Below are positions 34,601 through 46,639 of a stretch of DNA of 64,000 bases, one piece after another. Below the pieces are notes generated by a model. That model saw nothing but the letters and a program-made list of their open reading frames with translations. It was not told the DNA's origin and ran no database searches. The position numbers were made by a program, and so were the translations under genes. The first letter of the stretch is position 1; each line of letters starts with the position of its first letter. The DNA is from Polytrichum commune (taxonomy: Eukaryota; Streptophyta; Polytrichopsida; Polytrichales; Polytrichaceae): the NCBI GenBank assembly GCA_950295325.1, contig OX485803.1, positions 16,616,001-16,680,000 of the forward strand, written 5' to 3'.

Positions 34601-35195
34601 TGGTCTGTTCCCAATCGACAATCTCGTCTTCCTTAAACCAGAGTGCAATCTCCCGAAGTCCATTCTCAGGGCTATCACTCCCGTGGACGACATTGCGTCC
34701 TACCTCAATACCAAAGTCACCGCGGATGGTACCCGGCTCAGCATTCAAAGGATTGGTCACTCCAATCAGCTTTCTCGCGGCTGCCACCACTCCTGGCCCT
34801 TCTAATGCAATGCAAACAACTGGCCCCGACACAATGTAGTCCACCAGCTTAGGGTAGAAGGGCTTCTCCTTGAGCTCCCCGTAATGCTCCTCCGCTAGCT
34901 CCCTTGGGGTTTCGAACAGCTTCAGTCCCTTCAGCTGGAACCCCTTGCGCTCGAACCGCGAGATGATCTCCCCCACCAGTCCGCGTTGCACTCCGTCAGG
35001 CTTCACCATCACGTAGCTCCGCTCGCTCGCGGCGCTCCTGACGCGTAGAGACGGGACCGCGGCACGGCGCCATGGCCCCAACGCTTTTGCGGCTAGACGC
35101 CCGCTGCTGCTGCCGCCGCCGCCGCTCAGGAACGAGGAGGAGGATGTGAGGTTGCTGTGCGTTGGAGCGGACACTCGCACCGTAGCGGTCGCCAT
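34578..35195 (-). CDS. NDPK2: Nucleoside diphosphate kinase, chloroplast type (NDPK2-like)
   Basis: 205 aa. It transfers the terminal phosphate between nucleoside tri- and diphosphates through a phospho-histidine. The catalytic H171 is in NVVHGSDS, K65 is in [12 protein letters not shown], and the C terminus [15 protein letters not shown] is of the plant type. The first 55 or so residues are Ser/Ala/Arg-rich, fitting a plastid transit peptide. I start at ATG 35,195; codons upstream are open but lack an ATG. The frame has no intron, whereas the other host genes here have several, and its GC content is far above its surroundings. A retrocopy origin is possible, but the intact transit peptide and catalytic residues argue that it works. 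Its 3' end is tandemly duplicated. Confidence 0.95.
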   Translation of the reverse strand: MATATVRVSAPTHSNLTSSSSFLSGGGGSSSGRLAAKALGPWRRAAVPSLRVRSAASERSYVMVKPDGVQRGLVGEIISRFERKGFQLKGLKLFETPRELAEEHYGELKEKPFYPKLVDYIVSGPVVCIALEGPGVVAAARKLIGVTNPLNAEPGTIRGDFGIEVGRNVVHGSDSPENGLREIALWFKEDEIVDWEQTMTPWLKE

Positions 35196-35396
35196 AGCTC
35201 TTTGTTTTTGCTGCGACGACAACGCTATCCTCCCGAAACAGAAGAGCGATTAATTAATAAGCTTCCGTAGCCACTCGAGTCTCTCGAGCCATTTCTTGTG
35301 TACCTAGGATCTACCAATGTTGTTGCCCACATCTACGTATTCGGCTGGAATCTACATACCACGACCCAACACGGTGGTGGTGAGGCCGTCGGCCCA

Positions 35397-35434
35397 CCGT
35401 TCCCTACCGTTCCGAGAACGGTGGACGGGAACGG
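35397..35434. repeat. Short GC-rich hairpin upstream of NDPK
   Basis: CCGTTCCCTACCGTTC pairs with GAACGGTGGACGGGAACGG apart from a three-base bulge. It lies 200 bp upstream of the NDPK start and contains GGACGGGAACGG, a phrase reminiscent of the minisatellite at 1,640-2,895. Confidence 0.6.
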
Positions 35435-35479
35435 CAAAGTGGCAGGCCGGAATTGCAATGACTAGGATGGCAGGGTTCC

Positions 35480-35805
35480 AACTACACAAAATATGATATT
35501 TAGTGTTTGATACACTAAACACGAACGCATACACTAAATATCAATAACCCTATGAAAGTAAGTAACATTAAATGTAAACTACTCAAACACTAAATAGCAA
35601 CTGTGGTATTATGTGGAAGTTACATGTTAGAATTTAGTGTTAGTAAGGATATAAAACAAAAGGATATAATAAGGGGGGTGGCAATAGGGAAGGTAGCGGC
35701 ACATTTATGTCTAATACTAATTGTTAAAGAATTGAAAATTAGTGTTGAGTATGGTAGGGTGGTGACAACACTAAATATAATCAAACACTACATATCGGTG
35801 TTATT
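35480..35805. repeat. Cluster of ACACTAAAT motifs in both orientations
   Basis: ATATTTAGTGT (about 35,491) faces ACACTAAATAT (about 35,530), and further copies in both directions occur up to about 35,790. The same motif cluster is at 23,629-24,185. It may be the footprint of a small transposon family. No coding potential. Confidence 0.5.
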
Positions 35806-38800
35806 GAGCAGTCAATCGATTAGCCACTATCTTATAGTGACTTGGTTGCAAATACTTTGAGCGCAATTCCTATGAACGACTCTTTCGATAATTGATTTTG
35901 AGCTCAGTCACTATCCTTACTTCTTTATAATCAATGGGTTATTCATGAGATGCTTTCGTTATTCCTTGTATTTAATTCAACCAAAAGATTACACGGTTTT
36001 TCAAACAATGGTTCAACTAGTTTCTTGAAGTTTTGCTTTTGAATATGTGATTTGAGACATTGAACCAATTGGCATGTAAGTAGGTGTCGGTTCAATTTCA
36101 TTTTACTTCTGAGGAGAATGATGCTCTGAAGTTTTTTTGAAGCTTGTAAAAGATAACTTAGAGGATGCGAATTTTCAAGTCCAATGGGGGTGTTGCCCAT
36201 TGCAAGGATCAACCATCTTTATTAGCATGGCAATGACCGAATCAAGAATGCTTCAAAATTGGCATTCATCTCATTAGGGAGAGACACTCGTCATCTTGTC
36301 AATGAACTTAACCATCGTTGGAATAAGCATATGAACTCCAAATTTGGAAATTTGAAATTCTCACATATATGGATACTACATAAGTAGATCTATTCACCTA
36401 TTTAATCAATGTTCTTATCCATCCCATGGTTCAAATCTGGAAGAAGAATATTCACTAGTTGCCCCAACTTAAGAACTTTAAATTTGCAACCATTGGATCT
36501 TCTAAAAAAAACTATACAAAGAAATTGGTGTTTGGTGATTGGCATTAATCTTGATTTATTGACATTGGCATTTACCTTTTGTCTCAAAAAAAATTAAAAA
36601 TTAAAAGAGCTTGGGTTGGATTGCCCTTGAGATCAAGGGTGGTATAAAAGTTCCAAGCACATCGAAATACACCCAAAAGGCAATAAAGCCTAAAATAGTG
36701 TGGACTTTCGAATGGACCGTATGAATTTTCAATTGCCTTAGAATCAAAGTCGAGCATCTATAAGTTAATAATGCCACAAAGCACCGTGGAAAATTAAGTG
36801 GTTTAATAAGCTTCCTTTCTTATCTCAATTTTTTTCATTGTTTTGTGCATGGGATCTACATGTGTTACCCACATATATCTATACAACTAGAATAATGGAC
36901 AACATATGCTTGGCAGTAAACATTTTAAGGCTTCCTTGTAACAACTGCTATAGTAAATTCACTTTGGATTCACTAAAAGAAAACTCATCCATTACAACCA
37001 TCTATTGCAACTTGGTCATTGCGACTCATGATGAGGAAATGCATAAATAAACCATTTTGGTTATCAACCGCAGGTTTTTGGCTGTGGTATTTGGACAATG
37101 TGTAACCAAAATCCTTTGGTTGGCAACCAAAATGATTTATTCATTTATTTTCTTTGCCATGATTGTAATGGCCAAGTTGCAACGAATGATTGCCTGGGAT
37201 AAGATTTCTTCTCATGATATGGATTCTATAATGTAATATGGTTTCTTCTTTTCTTGTTCTTTTATTCTTGAAAACCAATAGGGATACTAGAGGTAGAAGG
37301 AGAGAAACAATCCCTTGTTACCTTTGACCACATGAGCCTTGGAGAGGAAGCGCACCTTGCAAGAGACATCAGAATCGACATGTGGATTGTTGTCCGTAGC
37401 AATGAAGATAATGTCTCCTAGAGTCAGTTATTCATGCGACAATCATATACTTGAAATTTGAAATGCATCTATGCACAAATTGATAAATAAGTAGGTAGTT
37501 AGCATCATTGGCTCCCTAAGGATGCAAAGGGAGGCATACAAGAGACCATCTTTCTTATGACGACTTCTCATTTGCACATGTGCAATCACAAGTTTGCATT
37601 CGAACTATGTGACAATAGGTTACCTCAATTTTGTCATAATGTGGATCTATTTTTGTTTTCTTCTTCTTTTCCTTCATTTATCTCACACAAATTGTAGATA
37701 AATACTAGCAATTTGATTAGATTAGCAATTGCCTGGCCATCAATCCCAAAAAACCAACATGCCAATAAACCATGTCATCTCTAGGTATAGAAAATAAACT
37801 TCATCAACATGTGGTATATTTACAAGTCTAGCTTAAAAAGTTTCATCAATGCTAGACTCCCTCAATCCCCTCACTAAAAGGACAACCTGCAAATACTTAG
37901 AGCCACCATCCCCTCGCACGACAAAAAACATAGCCTAACAAAAAATCAACTTAAATACTCCTCTACACCACATTCCACATACTATGCCAAATTTTCCCTC
38001 TACCGCAAGGCTTCAACCCGAGTCTCCCTTCCCTTCATGGGTGCCATCCCTATTGGCCACATGTTGACAACACAATGTTCTCTACCAAAGGTTTGGTAAC
38101 TAAAAGACCCCTCCCATCCACCAATTGGCTCATTGCTTCATCCAGAAAGTCCAACCTAGCAATTACTGCCAATGCCTGCCCAAACACACTACTAATTGTG
38201 AAATGCTTTTGATATGGCAGAGGGATATTAATGCCAATGAATAAAATTTTGATAAGGGACCCAACAAATAAGCTAGTGTACCTTTCACTTGGGACAAACC
38301 CACTAGCTTGACTAAGTATATATTAAATTGATATATTTAGGGAGAAATTAAAGCAATGATATCAGACAATTTCATAAACTTAAAAAAAAAACAAAAAAAA
38401 CACTAATTTTAAGATTAGGTATAGAATGGTAGCCATTGATACATTGAATTGATTTAATGTCAAGGCAAGTAATTTGAGCCCTAAACCCTTAACCCTATAC
38501 TATCTATGACTTAAAAGATTCGTGTAGTTCTCAATATGTTGAGCTTGAGATGAAATCTTGTCTAATCCAAACACCAAACTCCCATATAAGTTTGTGCAAA
38601 CTTGAGCTCTACACTCCGTATGCGGTGTAAAGGGGGCCTCAATCTTCGAGATCTCAAGCTCCATATTGTAAAATGGGCTTCAAATCCACAAGATTCACCG
38701 GGCGACACTCCAACACCTTGGGTGTGTCATGGAACTTCAAATGCGATAGAAGCAAAAAATACAAATAAAAAATTGAGTGAAGGTGTTCGGTCATTTCCCC

Positions 38801-39926
38801 CGAATATGATGTTGCTATTCACAAAAAATTGAGCAAAGAAACTTGAAGATTGTAGTAGCTTATATGTTCCTTGATTTTTTCCATATGTTCACATCGGTAT
38901 TTGTTTCAAGAAGATGGAAAAGAGACTCAATTGATAAACATAAACATAAGCATCATCAATTCTAATGAAGCAAGTATAAAATCAACCTCATTTCTACATA
39001 GGATATTAAAATTTGAAAATAGTCCGACACAAATGAAGACGAATCATTGCTCTCAGATTGAGGATGCACAAATGTGTCACACTTGACCTTTCATTATATG
39101 TGATCAAATGCAAAGTGATCTCTTTGTGGATAAAATAAAACAAACACTCCTAATGTCTACATGCACTATATATGAGAATACAATATGGTGATATGTGGTA
39201 TTGTAGAAGAAGTAAATAAGAACATTGCGCCTTCCAAGTTGCAATCATCACCTAGGTATTTGCTTACAACATTTTGCAATGTCTAATCATAAGATGATAT
39301 TTCTTGGAAGTTGGTTTAATGTTTAAGTTTTTGTTCATGTTGAAATAAATATGTGGCAAATGATGCCTATTAGTGGTTACCTCTAGTTTGAGCAAGTTGT
39401 GCAAGTGGTAGAGATCATAACATCGAGCACCTTTATTATCATGAATTGGATTGTGGTTTTTTCTAAAAACTATGATATGAGATTTTTTTTGTAGAGAGAC
39501 AAGAAATACTTGACATTGATGACAAGTGTGCCTTGCAATGTATTCTTTGAAATATTGCGCCTATCAATGAAAATGCACAACTTACCATATGCAAAAATTT
39601 GTGGTTTCAACTTCAATGCATGGCTACATGTATCCATGATAGATTTGCAACAAGATAATTCAATAAAAACACACAATTGGAATCATGTTGAAGTCACAAA
39701 CATCGATTCATAATTGTCACCAAAAGTGCAACTACATGTGATCACTATTGATGACACAAAGATGATTTTCTCATGTCTCTTGTCTTTAATGCAAGAAGTC
39801 ACCAACCTTAATCTCTTGTTCAAATTTTTCTCAAGTTGTGTTCATGATTGCAAAGAAAAAAAATTCACACAATTTGATTTTGGCATAGTATTCATAGTAA
39901 GTATGGGTGTCTAAATTCACAAAATG
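35806..39926. other. Long AT-rich gap, no gene seen
   Basis: Over 4 kb without any exon set, RNA gene or repeat boundary that I can support. Open frames are all short, AT-driven and without recognisable domains. Poly-A tracts (for example near 38,382-38,402) occur but are not tied to a clear retrosequence. Confidence 0.5.
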
Positions 39927-40500
39927 ACATTACCACGGGTAGGTCACTCTAAGGCATTTTTGTGCACCACGTGCGGCTGGGGGTTTTTTGTTTTGGGGCT
40001 ATTTACCTTCAAGGGTTGAATTAAACCTCCCTATAATTACTTAAATTTCAAAAATGGCCCATTTGTTTGCACCCTTCCATTACTTATATTGTCCAAGTCA
40101 CTGCAATTTTTTGTACTCTATATTCCTTTTAAGTAATAAAAGCTAATCTACTTCCTAACGCATTGACGAGTGTTAAGGGAAACCATGGAAACAAAGAAGG
40201 GTGCAAACATTAATATCATTGCAAACAAAGTTATGAAGAAAACACATAGGAGACCATAGCAAACATACTAAACATACCTTCTAGGATCCTTATCTTCAGC
40301 CCCTATATTAATTTTACAAAAAAATAATGGCCCACATTTTATGTCCATCTAACTTACTTATAATGGGATTGTCTACATTTAATGGCCCCTTCATTATTTG
40401 GAATTCCTTTATAATTTTTATTTCAAATGATTTTAATCCTCTCTATATTATGCCGCACGTTGTTTTTAAAATGCACTAAGTGACCTACCCGTGGACATTA
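39927..40500. mobile_element. Intact MITE, 562 bp, with 6-bp target duplication
   Basis: The element spans 39,933-40,494. Its ends read inward are CCACGGGTAGGTCACT on both sides, with imperfect pairing continuing through GCATTTT to ACGTGCGGC, about 45-50 bp in all. ACATTA flanks it directly at 39,927-39,932 and 40,495-40,500. It has no open frame of note. The family is not clear to me: the TIR does not start CAGGG and the target is not TA or TTA. Confidence 0.88.
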
Positions 40501-41340
40501 CTTGGCAAACACCAAGTTTGCAAATTAAAATCTTGAACAATTATCAATGTTGATTCTTTCAGAAAGGTGGCTTGAATGGAACAATATTGATAGTAATTGC
40601 TCTAGTGTTGGCCGTCTTGCAAATTAATCCAAATTAACAATGTTCACATTTAATTGGCCTCAACATATATTGAAGAATGTTAAAACTATAATAATTGGCT
40701 AAGACAAATGTATGCTAAGTTGGTAGAGTGAGAGGTATGCAAAACCTTCAATATTGATGAGCTAGAAGCACATTATAAGAAGTCACATGCATCTTATGAT
40801 TAGTCTAGATAATCAAGTAGTTTGGCATTTCGGCAACCCATACTCCCATTGATTGCCCATCCAAAGGTCACACTCGTTGGGAGGAGGCACCATTTGTATT
40901 GACACCTTTGTCTCGACTATGTCCATTAGTAAGAGACCTAGAGGAGAAAATTTGTTCTTTCCAATTTCTTGGCTTTACATACCTAAATATATTCACATAG
41001 TCAAATTGGCATCATCAAAATTGGAGTCTCATATTCAAGGAGTGTTGAAGACTTCCTCAAACTTTGAATTTGAGAGCCAACTTCTCTAGTCTGCACCAAA
41101 TATAAGTGCAAGTTGTTGGAAGATTCAATACAAGTTTTGATCTTGCATATACATTTGGTTATTTTCTTCCAAAAACAACACAACACAAAACAAGACAAAA
41201 CAAAAAAAAAACGACTAGAGTGGACACATTTGATATCGACCAACAAAAACATTCAACCACTATATGTTTTTGGTTCTTATAAAAAATGCTCTACTGATTA
41301 CACTTAGTAATATATGCTCTTGGGTGGGGTGGGGTGGGTA
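40501..41340. other. AT-rich flank, no gene seen
   Basis: Upstream region of the LEA-like gene. No exon or repeat is supported. A (GGGGT)n-like run at 41,322-41,340 lies just before its start codon. Confidence 0.5.
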
Positions 41341-41358
41341 ACTTCTTAGTTTAATGTA

Positions 41359-44300
41359 ATGGCCACCACGGCCTTCACGAACCCATTTAGAATGCGTAAA
41401 GTTGGTGGTGTTACAGGGGCATCCCCGACACCACCATGGTCTACAATGGCAAAGAAACATAAGACTGCAGGGTTTGTAGCATTAGCAATCTTCTTGCTCT
41501 CCATCATTACAATATTGACATGGGATGGCTCCCCAATATATTCTTTGCTCAGTGATACCAAGCAATCAAACATCACAACATACAACCTATCAACACCTTC
41601 AGGAGGGGATCAAGACATCGTGCATCAAAACCTAGCACATCAAAAGGCAAATCAAGATATGCCACCCACCATGTTGTTAGATTTCAAAAAAGTGAACAAC
41701 AATGTTGACAAAGGGAAGGATGATTTGACAGGTGACATTATTTAAGACAATTTCATTTGGTAATATTTGTTTTTGGTGTGATGTAATTCCCCCTAATATC
41801 ATTTCATTTGGGAAGGCAACCAACCTAACAAGGTCACATAGTTTATCATAAAATGTCAATGGTTAAGGATAGGCATTTAAATATGGAGTGTAGTGGGACA
41901 ATGTTACACCTTATTTTGATTTGGCTAATTTAGGTCATACTTTGAGTCTCATGTTGGAAGTGTGTGGCATTAGATGCTCATGACGAGTTAGGGTTGCGGT
42001 GGAGAGATCTTGGCCATGAAGTTGTGTCAGGTATCAAAGACAAGTATCATGGAACAAAGAACAATGTGGAGCATGTAAAGGATGAGGCTAGACGTGTAGC
42101 AACCGACGTAGTTGACAAAGGCCTTGAAACCACAAATGAGCTTGTGAGCAATGTCAAGGACGGTGTCGAGAAGGGTAAGCGTGAGGTTGTTGAGACAATT
42201 GAAAACACGAAAGAATGGAGTGCCAAAACTAGTCATGTCGTTAATGAAAGGCTTAAGGAGAAATTGGAAGGTGTAAGAGATACTATAGTTGATGGAATTG
42301 AAGGTGCTAAGCAAAACGGTAATGTAGCCAGAGAATTTATTGACAAACAAGGTGTTGCTATGAAAAGAAAAGTGCCTAGTGTTGTTAATACCCTTGAACA
42401 CACAATGAAAGATATTGAAGACAATACTTACAAGCAAGGTGCAAGTACAAGTCAAAAAATGACAAAGAATTATGCTGCAACTATGAATTCAACACCTAAA
42501 GTAGGTCATGGAGTTGTGAACAAGGTAGCAGATACATACAAGTATGTCGAAGGGAAAGTAGTTGAAACTTATCAAGATGGCAAGCACAGAGGTGAAGGCC
42601 TTGGCCATTCCATGTTGTTGGAAGGGAGGATAGGTCGCAAGGTTGATGCTTTGGCTGAAAATGACAAGAGACTCAACGCCAAAATAGAACAAACAATGAT
42701 AGAAACTTATGAAGGTGTCATAGGTAAAGCTACTGAACTTGGCCAAAATGTGTTGGGAATCGTGGGTGACACGTACAAGGATGCAAAGGTCAAGGAGAAA
42801 GAACTAGAGAGAAAACAATTTCAAAGGTATGAACAAACTTATGAGAAGGGTGGGGAGTATGTTGATAAAGCGACAGGGAAGGCATATGAGGGTTATGAGA
42901 AGGGTGCAAAGTTTGGGCAAAACATTGGGGATAAAATAGTGGATAAATATGAAAAGGGTGTGGAAACAACACAAAATTATGTACATAATGGGAAGAATAA
43001 TATACATGGTGCAAAAGATAACATAGAGGCTAAAATTCGTTACGGACAAAACAAATACGAAAATGACAATACCATGTCTCATCAAGATTTAGCACCAAAA
43101 TCTAAACAAATAACTCACAATGTAAAAATGAAAACCGTAAAAGGTATAAGGGATCAAACAAATAAAATAAGTAATAAAGCCCAAGATTACTATGAACAAG
43201 AAGTAGATGATGAGCGTGATGACTTCTATAGAAACCAATATGGCGACGCGCAAGAAGTTGACCATGTTGGATTTTTAGAGTCATTTAGGGGTGCCAAAGG
43301 AACAGGATTACTAGACAAGTTCAATCAAATGACTGATGGTATTAGAGATAGAACCAAAGAGCATGAGGAAAAGACCAAAAAAGTTACAGAGAAAAGCATA
43401 GAAATTGCCAAACATAGTGCGGAGGAAGGTGGTAAGAAGGCTCAAGAAATTTATCAAAAAATAAATGAGAAAGTGGTGGAGAGTGGGCGCGAGGTTGCAA
43501 ATGTTGTGAGAGACATTGCATCCCAAGCTCAAGAAGGTTACAAAATTGCAAAAGATGAAATCACAAATGATGCGAATAATGTAGTTGATTCTATGAAAGG
43601 AATTGGACAAAATCTTGTTGGTTCCATGAAGGAAACCAATGACAATTTCAAGGGGCCTTCAATAACAACCTCCTTTGAAGATAATCGGAATTCAAGTGAT
43701 GAGCCTTTGGCACTTGGGACTAAAACAAACGAAAATTCTATAAAAACCCTTCATAGCCTTAGCCAACCAAAGCATGTCGAGAGTGTCATAATTTTGTCAC
43801 AATCTGAAGTTCACCTTATAGATCCCACAGTGGATGGGAAACTTGAAGGTCCTTCAACCGACTCTGCGACTATTGTTGAACTTGGTCCCGTCGTAGTTAG
43901 TGGTAAGGCTCATGCTTCAAATCCTAATACTCTTATGACGTTTCCAATATGCATAAAGTGATCTAGATGCTCATTTTTTGGGTTATATTTCATTTTAATT
44001 TTGAAACGAAAGGTTCAACGCTCTCCCTCATTGTATTTTTTTGTGAATCTTTAATGTAAATTATGGATCTATGCGATCAAATCCAGATTATGTAGAGATG
44101 GACTCCAAGAATCAACGTATTTGTAGAGGATCGGAAACATGCCCAGCAAATTCATACCAAGATGACCACTTCAAAGCAGGTGATGACAATCAATTGAACC
44201 CTTTATGCATCAACCTTCATCTTTACAACCTTTTACAAATCATAAAGCATAATGTTTTGAATCAAAGTGAATATTGTATGCTTACATAAATCTATTTCTT

Positions 44301-44496
44301 TGATATCAAGTAACATGTCTCATATTTCTTATGGTTTAAGGTGGATGTAAATTATGATTTATGAACATGTGAAGGTTATGAGGATATTCCTCAAACATCA
44401 CAAGAAAATGAAAGCCTCAATTCACATTCAATGGAGAAAGAGGTTGCCTCCGAGGAAGAACAAGGTTGCACATGTCAAGATGTCCCCCCAACCTAA
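41359..44496 (+). CDS. Membrane-anchored LEA-like amphipathic-helix protein
   Basis: Four exons fit in phase: 41,359-41,731, 41,947-43,902, 44,087-44,179 and 44,375-44,496, giving 847 aa. Exon 1 gives a short N-terminal region and one membrane segment (about residues 37-55, AGFVALAIFLLSIITILTW). Exon 2 is a long Lys/Glu-rich, Gly/Thr-studded region with recurring 11-residue-type amphipathic segments such as DKGLETTNELVSNVKDGVEK and EKGVETTQNYVHNGK, typical of group 3 LEA proteins and related apolipoprotein-like repeats. The last two exons are short, acidic and Cys-containing. The exon 1-2 junction is the least certain; the others have matching phases. LEA proteins stabilise membranes and proteins during drying, and an anchored form would act at a membrane surface. 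I cannot name an orthologue. Confidence 0.7.
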
Positions 44497-46285
44497 GGAT
44501 AAAGGTCAAATGTATCACAATAGGGTTCAAGATTATTTTCTATATTCTCATTTGTTTAGCAGTCCTAGAAAATCACAAGTGAAAACTAGATTCAAGACAT
44601 GGATCCACTTTTACTTATATAGCACAAACCAAGTACCACTTAGTCAAATGGAAAGAGCATGTGTCATTAACTAGCAAAATAATAAAGTTATTCATTCTAG
44701 TGGATCCATGATATCTCTTTAAACTTCTACAAAGCAATTTTTTTTAAAAGAAAAAGAAAAATTAATGTACACTAATTGTAAAGACTATGTGAATTGGTTG
44801 ATGCATTATTACGAGGCTTTACTTGATGGACACATGTATTGCAATGTTGTCAATGTAAATGTATGTGGGTTAAAAAGTCTAATAATTTGTAGGCAACAAT
44901 CACTGTTTTAAATGTTTAATAAAAAAAAAAAGCCTTGAGAATGTAGGACTTATTGGTTAACAAGGATAGTTGAAAAGGGTCCATTGTGGATTAGAATACC
45001 TCATACAAAAATGAGATATTGCTCAAACTCAAAAACAACTATGCACAAGTGTGTTTGAAGATATATGAATATTGTTAGGCACAATGGTGTATTATCATGT
45101 GTCAAATGCCAAAGTGATTTGCACTTCAAATTTGCGTTTATCAAGGGACAAACTTATGGATCAAATGTGCAATGAAACTAAGAGCTATGCTCTTGGAGCA
45201 TGGCTAATAATTTAGTAATCTCATCAAGCCTCCTCAAACATTGACCTCCAAAAAAATACTGAAATTGGGAGACTAAAAATTATGTTGAATAATAACCATG
45301 ATTGAACTCAATGCTATGGGGCTCAATATTTTTCATGTGTAGTACACTCTAAACTCCATAATATTGACCTCTTTAATGTCACTCATCCTCTTATATCCCC
45401 AAAACCCTAGGAAATGGATGTTTGCAATTTAAATCTCACTCTTTGTTGTCACGTTTCCCTCCCATATAGTATGGATTTTGACACTAAAATAAATCACCAA
45501 AGAAATTAAACCACGTGCTCACACGGGGAGTGTTATCATATGAGTGGGAGTGGTGAGGAGTGAACGGTGAGTGATAACACATGAGCTGTGGATAAAATTT
45601 TTCCAATGTTAATACACACACCATTACCCTATAACTATGGTATTTTTGCATAGAATATGTATGTATTCGCATGATAATGGGTATTGTACAAGGTTATTAT
45701 TTTCATAATTTTGAATATTTGATCTATTACCACGTATTCACAAAATGGATGTAATGTGGTTTCAAACACATTACTAATGGATACACACAATTTCCAATAC
45801 GTAATTTATGGAATTACAATGAAGTGTCTCTAAATTACTCAAACCACTTAGCATCAAATGTGCAATTCTACATGGTGGGAGATGGGCAATTACTAAGTAT
45901 TAAATGAAAGGTTGCAACAGATGATATTGAAATAGCGCCCATGAAAACATGTCCAATGAGCATACTTTATTTAATAGTACGAAGGCAATCATATGCAAAT
46001 CAAAATCAACATCAAATCAACATCAACCATCTTCAATTCCGTCCTCTACCTTGTCATCTACATATAGATTACAAACCAACCATTGAGACCTACAAAACAT
46101 TGGTGTCAACGTGGATGCCATAACCTTAGTGACACATCATCTAGTTGGTAGATGATGTTGTTTCTTCTATCATGCTTCTCCTGCCACCAAATCCAATATT
46201 TAGATGTTAGAACCAATATGAGACACAAACCCACAATCACATCCAAGACAAATCAATCTTTGAATACACATCCAAACCTAGATAG
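44497..46285. other. AT-rich gap, no gene seen
   Basis: 3' flank of the LEA-like gene and intergenic sequence. No exon, RNA gene or clear repeat boundary is recognised. Confidence 0.5.
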
Positions 46286-46289
46286 AAAC

Positions 46290-46625
46290 TCTGGTCCCTT
46301 TTTAGCAAGGGGCCGGCGTGAATAAAATGTCCGTTCGTAATGTCAATGACCCGATGCCCACTGGACAAGGGGACATTGGGGCAATACTACTCTCCCCTTT
46401 CGAGGATGGGCACTATAGTGACACACTATACTAGTTCCTAGCTAGTCACTAGTGCCTTGAAGATACCGGACATGGTATCCCCCCATAGGGCTTTGAGGTA
46501 CCCATACAACAAGGTCCAAGGACCCCCCACCATAGTTGGGTGGACTAAGGTGGTGAGCACCACGCCGACATGGGGAATAGAACCCACGACCTCCTCATTG
46601 GGGGCCATGAGCCCTAACCACCAAT
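46290..46625 (-). mobile_element. tRNA-derived SINE
   Basis: On the - strand the head starts near 46,625 with GGTGGTTAGGGCTCATGG (A-box-like) and reaches GTGGGTTCTATTCCCC (B-box-like, TPsiC arm) about 46,570. Between them CTCAT...ATGAG forms an anticodon-type stem. The body follows with GTCCACCCAACTATGGTGGG and ends about 46,290 near CCCCTTGCTAAAAAGGG. No tRNA acceptor stem or CCA context makes this a tRNA gene. It is a Pol III retroposon with an internal promoter. The body is shared with the 5S-headed element near 62.5 kb. Confidence 0.72.
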
Positions 46626-46639
46626 CTAAACCTATTTAC

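Noticed and set aside
42027-43610. Several antisense open frames of 60-142 codons opposite the LEA-like exon
   Set aside because: They are shadows of a Lys/Glu-rich coding region. Their Ile/Leu/Phe/His-rich products follow from the complement of those codons.
46560-46625. Functional tRNA gene
   Set aside because: A- and B-box-like sequences are present, but there is no paired acceptor stem and the sequence continues into a SINE body.
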